Assembly: GCF_022965805.1 (NCBI RefSeq)
Contig: NC_133106.1
Span: 37,003,913-37,067,912 of the forward strand
Direction of reading: 5' to 3'
Origin: Primulina eburnea
Taxonomy: Eukaryota > Streptophyta > Magnoliopsida > Lamiales > Gesneriaceae
Length of the DNA: 64,000 bases
The position numbers and the translations under genes were made by a program. Position 1 is the stretch's first letter. Each line of letters opens with the position of its first letter. The notes under the pieces are model-generated. The model was not told the origin of the DNA. It worked only from the letters and a program-made list of their open reading frames with translations, and searched no databases. Shown here piece after piece: positions 1-7,929 of this stretch.

Positions 1-3000
1 TGCATCTTTTGTGTGGATGGCCATCTATGCTTGATAGCCAATATGCATTTCCGTCTAACACCTTATGTACCTTGAATGGTCCCTCCCAGTTGGGAGACCA
101 TTTGCCCAGCTCCCTATCCTTTGTTCCTAGTGGTAGTATGGTCTTCCACACTATTTCTCCTTCATGGAAACTTTTCTTGTTAACTCTTTTGTTGTAGATT
201 CTTGCCACTTTCTGTTTCTGTAACAGCAAAGCATTGTACGCTTGGATTCTCAACTCATCTAGTTCTTCTAGTTCCATGATCATTGCTTCATTATAACGCT
301 CAAGGGAAAGTTCATTTTGCTTTGCCACTCGCATTGATGGCACCATAATCTCCAATGGGAGCACTGCATCATGGCCAAAGGTAAGGGAAAAAGGGCTCAC
401 TCCAGTGGCAGTCCTCTTGGATGTCCTGTATGCCCACAAAGTTTCTGATAATAGCCTTGGCCAATCCCTAGGATTCTCTTCCATCATCTTTTGTAGAATC
501 TTTATCAACACTTTATTTGACGCTTCGGCTTGCCCGTTGGACTGTGGGTAATGAGGGGATGAGTTTATCAATTTAATTCCATAGTCTTCTGCAAACTCCC
601 TCATATCTGAGCCTGTGAACATAGTTCCCTGATCTGTGGTCAATGACTCTGGAATTCCAAATCTATGAATAATATTCTCTTTCACAAAGTTAATAACATC
701 CCCTTGCTCTGCTTTCTTCAAGGGCACTGCTTCTACCCATTTGGTGAAAAAATCTGTAGCCACAAGGATGAACGAGTGGCCTTTAGATGATGAAGGGTAG
801 ATTTTCCCTATTAAGTCCATGGCCCAGCCTTTGAATGGCCATGGTTTGACAACGCTGTGAAGTTCATCCGCTGGAATTCTTTGGATGTTCCCGTGTCTCT
901 GACATGGCTGGCATCCCTTAGCATATTTGATGCAATCTTTCAGGATGGATGGCCAATAGTAGCCATACCTCCTTATCAACCATCTCATCTTTATTCCAGA
1001 TTGATGCGCTCCACACACTCCCTCATGAACTTGCTTCATGATCTCCAAAGCCTCTGGGAAGCCTATGCATCTGAGAAGCAGACCATCTAGCCCTTTCCTG
1101 TACAAATCACCCTCCACTAAAACGTAATTAAGAGCTCTCATTTTTAAACCACGTGGAATATCTCTCCCGGTTGATTCTAGCACCTGTTTTATGTCATCCC
1201 TCCAGTCACCAGCTAAGTTTATATCCAAGTTGAGCGTATCTACCTGAATCCCTCTTTGCTGAATTGAAGGGTGGTTTCTCTTTTGAATCAACACCAGCCT
1301 GTGTGTAAGTTCCGGAGACATCTTCAATCCCGAAGCAACCTGTGCCAACTCGTCTGCCTCCCAATTTTCTTGTCTTGGGACGTGTACTAATGACACTTCC
1401 TCGAAATCATCTAGCAGTTGGGATGCAGCGGTATAGTAAGGAGCTAAGGACAAACTTGTGCATTTGAACTCCCCTGACAGCTGTTTGAGTACCAGCTGAG
1501 AATCCCCTGATATCAATAACTCTCTTGCACCTAAGTCTTTCAGAATTTCCAATCCAATGACCAGCGCTTCGTATTCCGCTTGATTGTTGGTGCATGGGAA
1601 ATTCAAATTAAAGGATAGAGCGGTTTTCACACCTCTTGGGGAGGTGATCACAATACCAGCTCCAGCTGCTGTTTCTGTACTTGATCCATCGAACTTCAAC
1701 TCCCAGGGTTGAACTCCCACTCCACAAACTGGAAATCCAACCTGTTCTCCAATAAACTCATCAAGTGAAGGGTGATCAGCTAAAAAATCGGCGATAGCTT
1801 GGCCTTTTACTGATTTTTGGGGATAATATGTCAATGTAAACTCGGCCAATGCTAAAGACCATTTGCCAATTCTCCCAGAGAGGATGGGTCTATTAAGCAT
1901 GTATTTAATCAAATCGGTTTTAGCCACCACAAACACTCTTGATTGAATTAAATAATGTCTTAACTTAGTACATGCATAATACAGTGTTAAGCATAGCTTT
2001 TCAATCACAGAGTATTTCACCTCTACTGGAGTAAGGAATCTACTCAAATAATAGATGGCTTGTTCATTTCCTTCATGATTATTTTGAACTAGTAGGCATC
2101 CAATTGACTCATGAGCAGCAGAGATGTATAATTTAAGGGGCATTCCATACCTGGGAGGCATCAGAACAGGTGGGTTAGATAGATAACTCTTGATCACATC
2201 AAAAGCTTTCTGATGCGACTCCTCCCATTTGAACTCCCCGCTGTCTTTGAGCTTCAACAGCTGTGAAAACTCCTTTGTCTTCCCTGCAAGGTTAGAGATA
2301 AAACGCCTCAGGTAATTCACTTGCCCAAGGAAGCGTTGCAACTTTTTCTTGTTTCTAGGCGGATTTGCTTCCATAATGGCTTTGGCTTTGTTTTTATCCA
2401 CTTCAACTCCCCTCTGGTGCACAAGAAATCCCAGAAAGTTTCCTGCCTTCACGCCAAATGCACATTTCAATGGATTTAACTTTAATTCATGTTGCCTCAT
2501 TCTTTGGAAACTTTTCCTCAAGTGCTCAATGTGATCAGTAGCTTGTTTGGACTTTACAACGATATCATCTATATATACTTCAATATGATGTCCTATCATG
2601 TCATGAAAGATGGAGTTCATGGCTCTTTGATACGTGGCTCCCGCGTTCTTTAGCCCGAATGGCATAACAAGCCATTCAAACGTACCAACAGCTCCCGGGC
2701 ATCTGAATGCTGTTTTGTGAGTGTCAGTCTCGGCTATTTTGATTTGGTTGTAGCCCGAGAATCCGTCCATGAAAGACAACAACTCATGTTTAGCCACTGA
2801 ATCAATTAACATATCAGGTATCGGCATCACATATACATCTTTGGGAGTTGCACAGTTCAAGTCTCGGAAGTCGATGCATATTCTGACCTTGCCATTCTTC
2901 TTCATTACTGGCACAATGTTTGAAAGCCACTCGGTATATCGGATTGGCTTTATAAACTTGGCCTTCAACAATTTCTCAACTTCCTCTTTCACTTTCAATT

Positions 3001-3460
3001 CAACTTCTTTTGACATGCGACGAGATGACTGTTGAAATGGTTTGAAACCTTCTTTGAGTGGAAGTCGATGTTCGACCAATTTTCGGTCCAACCCTGGCAT
3101 GTCATCATAACCCCATGCAAAACAATCTTTGTATTCCTTCAACATGCTGATCAAGTCTTGCTTCAACTGCTCTTCCAGTAACTTACTCACATATACAACT
3201 TTTGGATTCTCAAGCTCCCCCAAGTTAATCTCTTCCAATGGGTCTTGAACTTCATGTTGGCCATCTTCCAGTTGAGATGGCGCCATCAACAACTCATCGA
3301 CTTGGAGCTCATCATTTTCGTATTCTTCTTCTTGGACCACTTCAGTTCCATAAGTGTCCCATGCTTCCTCTTCCTTTAGTTTTTCCAGTACTTGCTGCAC
3401 ATGTGCCTTCCATATAGAGGTTGCAGCTACCTCCTTTCCTCGTTGGTTCGAATCAATCAT
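1..3460 (-). CDS. Retrotransposon pol polyprotein (RT-RNH-aRNH-INT), partial
   Basis: The frame opens with an ATG at 3460 that overlaps the gag-protease stop by 8 nt in a different frame, and stays open to the window edge (about 1150 codons). The reverse transcriptase active site reads YIDD at residues 296-299 (bases 2564-2575), preceded by the F-x-D-G-x-S-G-Y block. After the gypsy-type RNase H region there is an archaeal-type RNase H with FDGSS near residue 590, then AEYEAL, a GDSQL block and a closing EADELA. Integrase follows with an H-H-C-C zinc region (HEGVCGAH ... CQPC) and a D-D-E core (MDLIG, TTDQG near residue 940, GQAEAS). All visible catalytic residues are present. Its product would copy and insert the element. 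The C-terminus is cut by the window start. Confidence 0.9.
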   Translation of the reverse strand, partial: MIDSNQRGKEVAATSIWKAHVQQVLEKLKEEEAWDTYGTEVVQEEEYENDELQVDELLMAPSQLEDGQHEVQDPLEEINLGELENPKVVYVSKLLEEQLKQDLISMLKEYKDCFAWGYDDMPGLDRKLVEHRLPLKEGFKPFQQSSRRMSKEVELKVKEEVEKLLKAKFIKPIRYTEWLSNIVPVMKKNGKVRICIDFRDLNCATPKDVYVMPIPDMLIDSVAKHELLSFMDGFSGYNQIKIAETDTHKTAFRCPGAVGTFEWLVMPFGLKNAGATYQRAMNSIFHDMIGHHIEVYIDDIVVKSKQATDHIEHLRKSFQRMRQHELKLNPLKCAFGVKAGNFLGFLVHQRGVEVDKNKAKAIMEANPPRNKKKLQRFLGQVNYLRRFISNLAGKTKEFSQLLKLKDSGEFKWEESHQKAFDVIKSYLSNPPVLMPPRYGMPLKLYISAAHESIGCLLVQNNHEGNEQAIYYLSRFLTPVEVKYSVIEKLCLTLYYACTKLRHYLIQSRVFVVAKTDLIKYMLNRPILSGRIGKWSLALAEFTLTYYPQKSVKGQAIADFLADHPSLDEFIGEQVGFPVCGVGVQPWELKFDGSSTETAAGAGIVITSPRGVKTALSFNLNFPCTNNQAEYEALVIGLEILKDLGARELLISGDSQLVLKQLSGEFKCTSLSLAPYYTAASQLLDDFEEVSLVHVPRQENWEADELAQVASGLKMSPELTHRLVLIQKRNHPSIQQRGIQVDTLNLDINLAGDWRDDIKQVLESTGRDIPRGLKMRALNYVLVEGDLYRKGLDGLLLRCIGFPEALEIMKQVHEGVCGAHQSGIKMRWLIRRYGYYWPSILKDCIKYAKGCQPCQRHGNIQRIPADELHSVVKPWPFKGWAMDLIGKIYPSSSKGHSFILVATDFFTKWVEAVPLKKAEQGDVINFVKENIIHRFGIPESLTTDQGTMFTGSDMREFAEDYGIKLINSSPHYPQSNGQAEASNKVLIKILQKMMEENPRDWPRLLSETLWAYRTSKRTATGVSPFSLTFGHDAVLPLEIMVPSMRVAKQNELSLERYNEAMIMELEELDELRIQAYNALLLQKQKVARIYNKRVNKKSFHEGEIVWKTILPLGTKDRELGKWSPNWEGPFKVHKVLDGNAYWLSSIDGHPHKRC

Positions 3461-6400
3461 CAATCTCCTCAATCAGTGGCTGAATTATCGGCCTCGATGG
3501 CACGATAACGGTAGGTTTGAGGATTCTTTCCAACACCGAGCTTGGAGTTGGTGTTTGCATGTACAGTGGATTTTCTTTCTTGCTATTGCTACGGATTTTG
3601 ATGGGCCCAAAATCCCCATTATAATATCTGGCTTCTACTGCACTTGCACTTGTTTGGAACGGTTGTCCATCCGCTTCTACGACCTCCACGTCATCCCCCT
3701 TCCAAAATAACAACAGTTGGTGCATTGAGGATGGTATGCACTGGTTTGCATGGATCCAATCTCTGCCTAACAACGCTTGGAAGTTGGCGGAGGAGTTTAC
3801 CACGAAGAATGCACATAAAGATGACATACTCCCCACAGTAACATCGGCGGGGAGTACCCCAATGGTCTTGGTAGTTTCCCCTGTAAATGCAGCAACCGAA
3901 ACTTCTGAAGGGATCAAGTCTTCTTCATTTTTGCCTAGATTTTTCAACATTCTTACTGGGAGAACGTTCACTGCTGAGCCATTGTCAATCAACACTCTAG
4001 ACACTGGCTTCCCATTCAAGTGGGCTTTGATGTACAACGGCCTTATGTGCTTGGTCATGGCCGGTGTAGGCTTTTCAAGTATCACCTGCTGAGGCTTGTT
4101 TCGGTGATCCTCCTTGATAATCACTTTTGAACTCCCTTCGGGGAGTTTAATTGCCTGATCTTCTTTTTGCGACGATTCATGGGGTATCAACTCCCCGTTC
4201 CCTTCTTCTACCATTTTAAATATCTCGGGTAGTATCACCACTCCAGTGGCACAATCCACAGTGATGTGAAATTCCCCAACGCGAAAATTAATTGATTTCC
4301 TTGCTTGATCATCCTCTTCGCTTAATAAATCATCATCGTCTTCAACAAACTTGTCCTCAGTAGCCGATCTTCCAAACTTAGATTTACTCCCCACTGGCTC
4401 ATTGGAGACTGGAACATCAGTTTTGGATTCATTCTTCAGCTTAGCGAACTCCTCTCTTCTTGCAATAGCTCTTTCTCTCAACAGTCGTCTCTTTTGTGTC
4501 CTAGTCGGTGGCCTAGGGAACTTTTTGTGTTGGGCCACTCTCCAAGACTCACTGAACTCCCCTCTGGCTGGAAGAACGTATCTTGGCTTTACTCCACTGT
4601 TCTCAATCATTTTTCCTTTTGTGATTTCGTATGAACGCCGTTCTCTGCCATGATCAGCTGATACTTTTCTGGTTTCCACCCTCCTTGACTCAAATTCACA
4701 TGCATTTCTCCTGTTTGAATACCTTTGGTGATGACTGTGAGATGACTCCCCTCTGAACCATTGCTTCTCCATCACTGGTCTTTCAAGAAAATGTTGATCC
4801 CTCGGCCTAAAGGCCGCGGATTCACCAACACTTCTAGGGAAACGCTGCTGGGCTATTGGCATTCCATCGACACTGTGCCTTCCATGAGCTTCAAACAATT
4901 GACCCTTTGGAATCCAGTATTTCTTGATCACTCGGTCTTTCACTGCAAAAGATCGCCTTCTCTTCTCATTGAGAAGATCTCTCAAATCTGTCATATTCAC
5001 ATTAACCAAAGCAACGGGGGGAAAAGGATCGTCATCCACCGCCATAGACTCTTGTTTGTTAGGGAACTTCACAACTCCCTTGTTAATTCTGTCCTGCAAG
5101 ATATTCTTGAACGCCCAACAAGACTTCGTAGCATGATTGTAAGAGTTGTGGTACTTACAATACTCTCTTCCCTTCAGCTCTTCTGTAGGTGGCATCTTAT
5201 GATCAGGCGGGAATGTGATGAATTTTTCCTTTACCAAGAAATCGAAGATTTCCTCGGTCTTTGACGTGTCAAAAGTATAGTGCATGTCTTTGGGGAGTTG
5301 GGAGCTATTATTCTTTTCAGGTTCTGCTGGCTTCTTTTTTAGCAGGGGAACGGTGCAAGAACCAGCTGACCGAATCTCCGCTAATGCCACATCTTCCACC
5401 TCTTGATAATACGACCCCATAGCAGTTTTCTTCTTGTACGACTCTTCCCTCAAAAGCTCTTCGTATTCAGCCACTTTGGCGGCTAGCTCAAAGAAATCCC
5501 TGAACTCCATTCCCTGGAATTTCTTCCTTAATTCAAAATCTAGCCCCTTTTGTGCCATCTTCACGAACTCAGTCTCGGGTAGGAACACCTTGCACCTATT
5601 CTTCATCTTCTTGAACCTGTCTATGAAATATTCCACAGACTCTCCTTTCTTTTGAGTGACTCTGGATAAGTCGGCAATGCACACTTCAGGCTCTGTTCTA
5701 TAGAATTGAATGTGAAATTGTCTTTCCATTTCTTGCCAACTCATCACTGAATTTCTGGGGAGCGAGGCATACCAAGCGAATGCAGTTCCAGTGAGGGAAT
5801 TTGGGAATAGCCGCAACTTTAGATTGTTGAAGTTCTCCAAGTTGGCTAATTCCCCGCACTGGATGGTGAATCTGGCTATGTGTTCCATGCTGGACTGGCC
5901 ATCCTCCCCGGAGAATAAACTGAACTCATGCACTCTATAACCCCTTGGGTACGGGTTATTCACGTCAATGTAGTCTGGATATGGTTTGTGGAACTCTGGG
6001 CGGCCAATCTGTTTCAAGGCCGGCCCATATAACTCTTGAACAGCTTCTCTCACCATTTCTGGATCAATCCCGTGCAAATTCCGAGCGGGGAGTTGGTGAT
6101 GGTAATTTGCCCCCCGAGCTTGAAACCCTGCATTTAAACCAAAATTACCCCCTGGGAAGCCTCCATCTCCTCCTGGATAATCCATGTGCGATATGTCATC
6201 GTAAGCTCCCGGTTGGTACAGAGGATTGGTCACGCTGAACACTTGAGCAACTGGTTGCTTCGAGCTCCCCACTCCATGAGTACGTGGATATGGCTGAGCT
6301 CTCCCTCCTAAGGTTTCTTCTCTCTTGTGAGGTGGTGTGTACCTTCTTTCGGGCTGATTTGGGAGAGTACACTCTGGGCGGCGGGGATCGCCAGCCCTTG

Positions 6401-6752
6401 AGTCTCCAACTCCCTGATCGGATTCATGAACTTGGTTGCTTCCCTGGTCAGCCTCTTTGCCAGTAGTATTTTGCTCTCCTCGATGGGACTTACTCGGCTT
6501 ACACAAAATGGATTTCAAACAGTCAGCCATCGCCTTAGATAATGCCAGTGAGATTTCCTCAATCTTTGTATCAGTCAGTTCTCCAATCACCCTGTTTGAG
6601 ACTTGGTCATTAGTAGTAGAAATCTGTAGATCCATTTCTTCAACCTGTGGTTCAACAACGTGTTGTTCTGGCTGAGGCGCTTGAGTTCCCTCTTGATTCG
6701 CCAGAGACTCCCCACCCTCCTGATTCACGTTTTCCTTTCTTCTTGGCGGCAT
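3453..6752 (-). CDS. Retrotransposon gag-protease polyprotein
   Basis: This is a 1099-residue frame when begun at the ATG at 6752 (MPPRRK...). An upstream in-frame ATG at 6794 lies in the leader sequence and is less likely. Residues 1-280 are hydrophilic and Pro/Gln/Gly-rich. Residues about 285-435 match a plant retrotransposon Gag domain. A knuckle-like C532-x2-H535-x4-H540-x4-C545 follows, then a basic Arg-rich stretch. A retropepsin-like domain lies near residues 900-1010, with its active site seen as IDNGSAVN in place of the usual D-[ST]-G, and a later LLGRDWI block. Protease is therefore in the gag frame and polymerase in the next one. The stop (TGA, 3453-3455) overlaps the pol ATG. Confidence 0.88.
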   Translation of the reverse strand: MPPRRKENVNQEGGESLANQEGTQAPQPEQHVVEPQVEEMDLQISTTNDQVSNRVIGELTDTKIEEISLALSKAMADCLKSILCKPSKSHRGEQNTTGKEADQGSNQVHESDQGVGDSRAGDPRRPECTLPNQPERRYTPPHKREETLGGRAQPYPRTHGVGSSKQPVAQVFSVTNPLYQPGAYDDISHMDYPGGDGGFPGGNFGLNAGFQARGANYHHQLPARNLHGIDPEMVREAVQELYGPALKQIGRPEFHKPYPDYIDVNNPYPRGYRVHEFSLFSGEDGQSSMEHIARFTIQCGELANLENFNNLKLRLFPNSLTGTAFAWYASLPRNSVMSWQEMERQFHIQFYRTEPEVCIADLSRVTQKKGESVEYFIDRFKKMKNRCKVFLPETEFVKMAQKGLDFELRKKFQGMEFRDFFELAAKVAEYEELLREESYKKKTAMGSYYQEVEDVALAEIRSAGSCTVPLLKKKPAEPEKNNSSQLPKDMHYTFDTSKTEEIFDFLVKEKFITFPPDHKMPPTEELKGREYCKYHNSYNHATKSCWAFKNILQDRINKGVVKFPNKQESMAVDDDPFPPVALVNVNMTDLRDLLNEKRRRSFAVKDRVIKKYWIPKGQLFEAHGRHSVDGMPIAQQRFPRSVGESAAFRPRDQHFLERPVMEKQWFRGESSHSHHQRYSNRRNACEFESRRVETRKVSADHGRERRSYEITKGKMIENSGVKPRYVLPARGEFSESWRVAQHKKFPRPPTRTQKRRLLRERAIARREEFAKLKNESKTDVPVSNEPVGSKSKFGRSATEDKFVEDDDDLLSEEDDQARKSINFRVGEFHITVDCATGVVILPEIFKMVEEGNGELIPHESSQKEDQAIKLPEGSSKVIIKEDHRNKPQQVILEKPTPAMTKHIRPLYIKAHLNGKPVSRVLIDNGSAVNVLPVRMLKNLGKNEEDLIPSEVSVAAFTGETTKTIGVLPADVTVGSMSSLCAFFVVNSSANFQALLGRDWIHANQCIPSSMHQLLLFWKGDDVEVVEADGQPFQTSASAVEARYYNGDFGPIKIRSNSKKENPLYMQTPTPSSVLERILKPTVIVPSRPIIQPLIEEIDD

Positions 6753-6819
6753 AGTGATGGTCCCACCGGGCGTGCCAAAAATATGTTTGCACAATATTTG
6801 GTGTTGCGGGCGTGCCAGG
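6753..6819 (-). other. Retrotransposon leader with candidate primer-binding sites
   Basis: Between the gag ATG and the probable LTR, the 11-base word TGGCACGCCCG occurs twice on the minus strand, at 6767-6777 and 6807-6817. Plant primer-binding sites usually begin with TGG a few bases after the LTR's final CA. The outer copy lies 2 nt from a CA (6820-6821) and fits best. I could not match either copy to a particular tRNA 3' end. Confidence 0.4.
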
Positions 6820-7403
6820 TGCGAAGTGCACCGATTTGTGTGAAAATGGTAAAAATCTAACTTCTAAAATCAAACGACGGTAAATTCTAAATTTGATCGT
6901 TGGTTCTAATCTCCTAAAACATATGCGATGCCAAAATTAAGAAAACTATTGGAAAGTGATGGAAATAAACCCCTGACATGATTTTGCATTTACAAAACTG
7001 TAGGAATTCATCAAAGACATGAAAAATATAATAATTTGTTGCTGAAATCTAAAACGTGAATGCTAGAACAACTATTGAAAAGCTTGAAAAATAATGCTTG
7101 AAGACTGGAAATTTGCAGAGAATATTTGCAGAGTTTGTCTGTGTTGAGTTGTGTGTCTTTTTTGTTTGCCGATGTCCTCTTTTTCTTTCTGCAAACTGTG
7201 CGGTTCCTCCCACTCCCCCATGAGCCATGTTCCCCGCTCTTCATGCCACGATCTCAACCTCTCCTCCCATGATCTTCCCCCTTTTTCAGTGCTTCGTGAT
7301 CGGTTTTAAAAATCAACCCGGTGTGTTTGATGGGCTTTTAATTAATTTCTACATTCATTGGGCTTCGAATTAAATAATTATTTTTAGCCCAAACAACTAC
7401 ACA
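6820..7403 (-). repeat. Probable 5' LTR of the Tat-type element
   Basis: On the + strand this stretch begins TG at 6820 and ends CA at 7401 or 7403, giving about 582-584 bp, so on the minus strand the LTR runs TG...CA. It has no gene and is AT-rich with some polypyrimidine. No second LTR copy is inside the window, so the ends are inferred only from the TG/CA rule, from position next to the primer-binding site, and from the start of host-like sequence about 130 bp before the next gene. Confidence 0.45.
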
Positions 7404-7533
7404 GCAGAAATATCTAGACTCTAGAGAATTCCCCCACGATACTACAACAGGGTGAAAGACACTCCCGATGGGGGAGCCCAGAAATCGAAGAAAATAAATC
7501 TGTGAAGCTGTTAAATCTGATTATCTGATATCG

Positions 7534-7929
7534 ATGGCTGGTTTGCAGAGATCGGAGGTATCATTTAGGAGACAAGGCTCCTCGGGATTGGTGTGGGACG
7601 ACAAAATTATCTCAGGTGAATTGAATCAGCTCGCACATCCTAAACAGGAAAATAACAGCAGAGAAACTCAGCATCAAGGGCATGAATGGAAGAATGATGC
7701 AGCCACCTCTACTCCCGACGCCGCCTCCGAGGATTCGGCTAGAGTTCCTGGACTGAAGATCGAGAGAAGCAGATCCAATGGTGAAGGACGGGGGTTCAGG
7801 ACGGGAAGAGTGTCCCCGGCGGTTGAGCCGCCGTCACCGAAGGTTTCGTCTTGTGGTTTTTGCGGTGCCTTTGGAAAAAACGAGAAGACGCGCCGCCAAC
7901 GCTTGAAGCCCGTCAAGCGCGTGATGTGA
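7534..7929 (+). CDS. MASS-like protein (MAPK substrate family)
   Basis: This single-exon frame encodes 131 aa. The N-terminus MAGLQRS...SFRRQGSSGLVWDD and the middle ERSRSNGEGRG, then GRVSPAVEPPSPK, match the small plant family of Arabidopsis At1g80180 and At1g15400 (MASS1/MASS2, described as MAPK substrates in the stomatal lineage). The two Ser-Pro sites in the central block are the likely phosphorylation sites. A GFCGAFGK segment and a basic Lys/Arg tail close the protein. The tail ends in KRVM, a little different from the basic ends I recall for the family. The gene stands alone, about 130 bp from the end of the retrotransposon LTR, which points away from it. Subfamily assignment rests on remembered sequence. 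Confidence 0.8.
   Translation: MAGLQRSEVSFRRQGSSGLVWDDKIISGELNQLAHPKQENNSRETQHQGHEWKNDAATSTPDAASEDSARVPGLKIERSRSNGEGRGFRTGRVSPAVEPPSPKVSSCGFCGAFGKNEKTRRQRLKPVKRVM

Larger units (their letters stand above)
1..7403 (-). mobile_element. Ty3/gypsy LTR retrotransposon, Tat-type, 5' part
   Basis: The minus strand holds, in order, a probable LTR, an untranslated leader, a gag-protease frame and a pol frame that runs off the window edge. Reverse transcriptase, RNase H, a second archaeal-type RNase H and integrase can all be read without a stop. Two RNase H modules and a Gag knuckle of the C-x2-H-x4-H-x4-C form are typical of the Tat (Retand/Ogre) group of plant Ty3/gypsy elements. The open frames over about 6.7 kb suggest a fairly young insertion. 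The 3' LTR and the other target-site duplication lie outside the window, so age and completeness cannot be judged. Confidence 0.9.

Noticed and set aside
1407..1595. Short minus-strand frame in the retrotransposon
   Set aside because: It is an out-of-frame shadow of the pol RNase H region; the pol frame itself is open here.
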